Below are positions 5,075 to 7,688 of a stretch of 7,688 nt of DNA, piece by piece. Origin of the DNA: an uncultured bacterium (GTDB lineage: Bacteria > Actinomycetota > Coriobacteriia > Coriobacteriales > Coriobacteriaceae); NCBI GenBank assembly GCA_905216075.1, contig CAJMSO010000081.1:1-7688 (forward strand), given 5' to 3'. How positions within the stretch are numbered: the stretch's first letter is position 1; each line of letters opens with the position of its first letter. A program made the translations under genes and the position numbers. Below the pieces are notes generated by a model that was not told the origin of the DNA, searched no databases, and worked only from the letters and a program-made list of their open reading frames with translations.

Positions 5075-6142
5075 TTATTGTGCAGCCATTTCTTTAAGCT
5101 TCTCAGCCATCAACAAACACACGTCTTCCGATTGCGGGTACACGCCAAAATGATCGAAGAAACCATGGTCACATCCGGCATATTCGATGACCTCGACATC
5201 GATTCCTGAAGACCGTAATTTTGTAGCCCATTTTTCATCGGGGATACGAAGCGGATCGTATTCGGATGTCACGATAGTCACCGGGGGGAAATCAGTGCAG
5301 TCCTCAAGCATTAGCGCAGAAATCAACGGGTCATGAGGAGACATTTTTCCGTGTGCACAAAGTTCGACCATCGGGCCGTCCGAATCGCGAAGATGGTCGA
5401 TGCGAAAACGCGCAACGTCCTCTTGATCGGCTATCGCAGGAAAATCCTCATATCCCTCGCCCTGTTCGCCCGCAAGGTCGACTTCAGGATAGATTTCGAA
5501 GGCATGGGCTACAGCTCCAGCACCCCTGAGCTGAACACACGCATTAGTAAGGCTTCCTCCTGCGGAGTCGCCGGCGACCATTATTTTATGCGGATTGATT
5601 CCGAGATCCCCGGCATGCTCGCACACATAATCAAGAGCAAGAACGCAATCCTCGATCTGCCCGGGAAATGCCGTCTCCGGCGCCAAGCGGTATTCTGGAT
5701 AAACCACCACTGCACCAGACTTTTCGGCGATGAACTCGAGCTGATGTTCAAATTGCAGAACATTCCCCGCCATAAACGCGCCGCCATGCAGGTAAACAAG
5801 CGCTGGACTTGCCTTCTTATGATTTGGTGGCGTCCAGACGAATAAATCTATATAGCGATCGGCCGCCTCCATGAGGATCTCATCGCGCTGAACCTCACCA
5901 TCGAGTAGGCGGTATGTCGGCTTATCCGGGCGATGGCGCATTCCAATAAGGCTCGTCCAGCTCGGAGACATGCTAACATTCCGCATCTTCTTGCGAGATA
6001 CCTCGAGAATTCGTGGGTCAAGCACATGCTCTCTTTCATCATCAGGAACCGGACGAATTTGAACCTCGAGCCCCCTCTTCTCGGTTATAAACGAGCGACC
6101 GGAGATGGCGCCAATCAACGCCTCGTCGTATTGTCTGCCCAT
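5075..6142 (-). CDS. Alpha/beta hydrolase of the hormone-sensitive-lipase family (esterase/lipase)
   Basis: A 355-residue cytoplasmic hydrolase; no signal peptide is seen. The family (PF07859) motifs are in order: HGGAF at 119-123, the oxyanion-hole motif; YPEYRLAPE at 148-156; GDSAGG at 191-196 with nucleophile Ser193; SEYDPLR at 293-299 with acid Asp296; and CDHGFF at 324-329 with base His326. The catalytic triad is complete, so it should be an active serine esterase on short-chain or small acyl substrates; the natural substrate cannot be read from sequence. The N-terminal 95 residues form the cap region typical of the family. The ATG at 6142 follows GAGGGG with seven bases between. It is divergent from a GntR-type regulator gene whose product may control it, and it has its own terminator, so it is probably monocistronic. 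Confidence 0.88.
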   Translation of the reverse strand: MGRQYDEALIGAISGRSFITEKRGLEVQIRPVPDDEREHVLDPRILEVSRKKMRNVSMSPSWTSLIGMRHRPDKPTYRLLDGEVQRDEILMEAADRYIDLFVWTPPNHKKASPALVYLHGGAFMAGNVLQFEHQLEFIAEKSGAVVVYPEYRLAPETAFPGQIEDCVLALDYVCEHAGDLGINPHKIMVAGDSAGGSLTNACVQLRGAGAVAHAFEIYPEVDLAGEQGEGYEDFPAIADQEDVARFRIDHLRDSDGPMVELCAHGKMSPHDPLISALMLEDCTDFPPVTIVTSEYDPLRIPDEKWATKLRSSGIDVEVIEYAGCDHGFFDHFGVYPQSEDVCLLMAEKLKEMAAQ

Positions 6143-6223
6143 CTTAAATCCCCTCTCGGCGATAACGCCAAATCGATATTTCCATAACTTTTGAGATAAC
6201 GGCTTATGATGTCCTCAGTTGTC

Positions 6224-6237
6224 GTATATCTATGTAC
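6224..6237. promoter_or_regulatory. Candidate operator for the GntR/UTRA regulator
   Basis: GTATATCTATGTAC is an imperfect palindrome, symmetric at 10 of 14 positions, with GTA/TAC ends. GntR regulators of the HutC subfamily often bind GT...AC-bounded AT-rich palindromes. It lies 30 bases upstream of the regulator start, inside the divergent region. A related pair, GATAACGCC (6161-6169) and GATAACGGC (6195-6203), also occurs there and could be part of the control region. Confidence 0.3.
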
Positions 6238-6266
6238 TAAAGAAACTGAAGACCAAGGGGTCCACC

Positions 6267-7022
6267 ATGCCTGCAGCAAAAGACGAGCTCACTCAGCCAG
6301 AGCTTCTCTATCAGACCGTTGAAAACGATATCCTCAAGAAAATAGTTTCTGGCGAACTCCCCGGCGGCAGTCAGATTCCCACCGAAACCGAGCTTTGCAA
6401 GCAATACAAAGTAAGCAGGATCACCGTAAGACGCGCCGTACAGAATCTCATTGACCAAAACTTGCTCTACCGCCTGCGAGGCAAGGGAACATTCGTAAAC
6501 CCATCGAAGCTCACCCTGAAACGAGGAACAAGCACCATTTTCAATTTGAGCTCCGACCCCCAATACGGCGATAAAACAACCAAGTCCATCTTGGAAACAG
6601 GCTTGATCAAGGCTGATGCCCACATTGCACGGGAGCTCAAAATTGACAACGGAACCGTAGTGCAACGAGTTGCGCGCTTGGTTTATATCGAAAATGCCCC
6701 CTGCGCCATCGACACCGTTTATGCAACGCAGGGCACTCTGCCCGGACTACTGGAGCTTCTCACAGACAATGCCAGTCTTTTCGACCTGATCGCCAACCAT
6801 TACAGCATCGCAACCGGTATTGAGAAGCTCAAAATCACCGCAGGAATAGCGGGGCTCCAAGAAGCAAACCTTCTCGGTTATATCGTTGGAGCCCCCGTGA
6901 GCGTTGTCGAGCACGTCACATATGCCTGCGATGAAATGCCGCTCCACTATTCAAAAACCGTTTGGCGAGCAGACGCATCGTCCTTCGAGTTCAGCATCTC
7001 AAAAGATGGACGCCTTCTCTAG
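6267..7022 (+). CDS. GntR-family transcriptional regulator with UTRA ligand-binding domain (HutC subfamily)
   Basis: A 251-residue cytoplasmic DNA-binding protein. Residues 12-78 form the winged helix-turn-helix: LLYQTVENDILKKIVSGEL, then GSQIPTETELCKQYKVSRIT, then VRRAVQNLIDQNLLYRLRGKGTFV, all classic GntR features. Residues 85-245 match the UTRA domain (PF07702), which binds small effectors such as sugar phosphates or amino acid derivatives; IENAPCAIDTVY and the closing HYSKTVWRADASSFEFSI pattern are recognisable. The ATG at 6267 is chosen because AAGGGG lies six bases upstream; an in-frame TTG at 6219 has no ribosome site. The gene is divergent from the hydrolase and convergent with a PTS EIID gene, with which it overlaps by four bases at CTAG. 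A sugar-responsive regulator of the neighbouring uptake or hydrolase gene is likely but inferred. Confidence 0.9.
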   Translation: MPAAKDELTQPELLYQTVENDILKKIVSGELPGGSQIPTETELCKQYKVSRITVRRAVQNLIDQNLLYRLRGKGTFVNPSKLTLKRGTSTIFNLSSDPQYGDKTTKSILETGLIKADAHIARELKIDNGTVVQRVARLVYIENAPCAIDTVYATQGTLPGLLELLTDNASLFDLIANHYSIATGIEKLKITAGIAGLQEANLLGYIVGAPVSVVEHVTYACDEMPLHYSKTVWRADASSFEFSISKDGRLL

Positions 7023-7666
7023 CCCAAAATCCCCAGGACGCCGAGCACAATACCCGCAGCGAGAATGCCCACAATCTGCCAAATAATTTTGACCTGTTTC
7101 TTATTGCAAAGACACATGATCCCGAACGCGCAGAGCGGCAAAAGAGCCGGGAATATCCCATCGAGCGTTTCCTGCAACTTAAACGCGGTGTCGCCGAAGT
7201 TAAGAGCGAGCGGAGTGGTAACTGCAACGGTGGTCGCCACCATTCCACCAACTACCATTAGTCCCACAATCGCCAGGCCGGACGTAACTTTGTGCATTAC
7301 ATCAGAATCGTTCAGCTTCGAAATCATGCCACTGCCAAGCGAATAACCATACTGAAGCCCAAACCAGCGGATCAGGATCGTTGGGACATTATAAAGAAGC
7401 AGGAACAGGATTGGGCCGAGCAGACTGCCCGAAAGGCAAAGTCCTGTCACAACGCCCGTCGCAATCATGCGAAGCGTACTGGCAATCAGTGAATCTCCAA
7501 TACCGGAAAGCGGAGCCATAAGCGATGCTTTCATGGCGTTAATTGAGGCGGTGTCAAAGTCCTGATTGTTGGCGTTCTCCTCCTCCATGGAGGCCACAAT
7601 GCCGGCGACCAGAGGATTAAACGTAACTTGAATATTGGAGGCTTCGGTAGTTTGTGTGACAAGGGG
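7019..7666 (-). CDS. PTS mannose/fructose/sorbose-family EIID component, 5' end missing (probably broken gene)
   Basis: The open frame covers about 215 codons of a family usually near 270-290 residues. It encodes the core of EIID (PF03613), the membrane subunit that with EIIC moves the sugar while EIIAB phosphorylates it. Recognisable parts are the EEENAN segment, IKxxLM-like SINAMKASLMAPLSGIGDS, then SGSLLGPILFLLLYN and the repeated hydrophobic segments, ending normally at ILGVLGILG-like sequence. About 75 N-terminal residues, including the usual YxR-like and FFNT region, are absent. Reading upstream, the frame meets TAG at 7667-7669. After that stop the only candidate starts are GTG 7597 and ATG 7588, both without a ribosome site and inside conserved sequence. 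No frame in 7670-7688 restores a typical N-terminus. It is a pseudogene, a recombination product or an edge artefact. Its stop overlaps that of the regulator gene. Confidence 0.8.
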   Translation of the reverse strand, partial: PLVTQTTEASNIQVTFNPLVAGIVASMEEENANNQDFDTASINAMKASLMAPLSGIGDSLIASTLRMIATGVVTGLCLSGSLLGPILFLLLYNVPTILIRWFGLQYGYSLGSGMISKLNDSDVMHKVTSGLAIVGLMVVGGMVATTVAVTTPLALNFGDTAFKLQETLDGIFPALLPLCAFGIMCLCNKKQVKIIWQIVGILAAGIVLGVLGILG

Positions 7667-7688
7667 CTAGCCTAGGCAGCAACGCTCT

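Noticed and set aside
5333..5845. Plus-strand open frame of 170 codons across the hydrolase
   Set aside because: It lies opposite a complete hydrolase gene with all catalytic motifs; no ribosome site or recognisable domain.
1..7688. CRISPR arrays, tRNA or rRNA genes, insertion sequences
   Set aside because: No regularly spaced repeats, no cloverleaf-like segment ending in a T-arm and acceptor, and no transposase or integrase motif was found on either strand.

Overview
The window looks like chromosomal DNA from a high-GC Gram-positive gut actinobacterium of the Coriobacteriia, most likely Collinsella or a close relative. That placement is inference from the GC-rich coding style, the class B sortase, the stand-alone CmpB-type membrane protein and the mannose-family PTS. 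No rRNA or other phylogenetic marker is present.

Left part (1 to about 3740), core-like and GC-rich. The first 44 codons of purF (minus strand) run off the left edge. A divergent plus-strand gene (430-1659) encodes a CmpB-family (PF06541) polytopic membrane protein. It converges on a minus-strand cluster read in the order purE (3738-3274), class B sortase (3238-2234) and a MoaE-like protein (2169-1750). Both sides end at one strong, nearly symmetric terminator hairpin at 1681-1720. PurF and PurE catalyse the first and an intermediate step of de novo purine synthesis. The sortase and MoaE-like genes appear to be passengers in the purE transcription unit.

Middle part (3739-5074), intergenic DNA and a small accessory island. 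It holds a perfect 30-bp inverted repeat (88 bp overall) upstream of purE. A complete type II toxin-antitoxin operon of the Phd/YefM-RelE type follows (antitoxin 4742-4422, toxin 4425-4075, ATGA overlap). The operon has its own terminator and a palindromic candidate operator just upstream of the antitoxin ribosome binding site.

Right part (5075-7688), less GC-rich and accessory in character. An HSL-family alpha/beta hydrolase (minus) is divergent from a GntR/UTRA regulator (plus). The regulator converges on a mannose-family PTS EIID gene (minus), and their stop codons overlap through a CTAG tetramer. The EIID gene has lost its 5' end: its frame hits a stop at 7667-7669 with no credible start codon after it, so it is broken, rearranged or a sequence-edge artefact. 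The plausible logic is a regulator sensing a sugar-derived ligand and controlling the divergent hydrolase and/or sugar uptake genes.

I see no convincing new defence or mobile system. The items most worth a second look are the 88-bp palindromic element with an adjacent anti-Shine-Dalgarno-like repeat at purE, the truncated EIID, and the MoaE-like protein lacking a key lysine.
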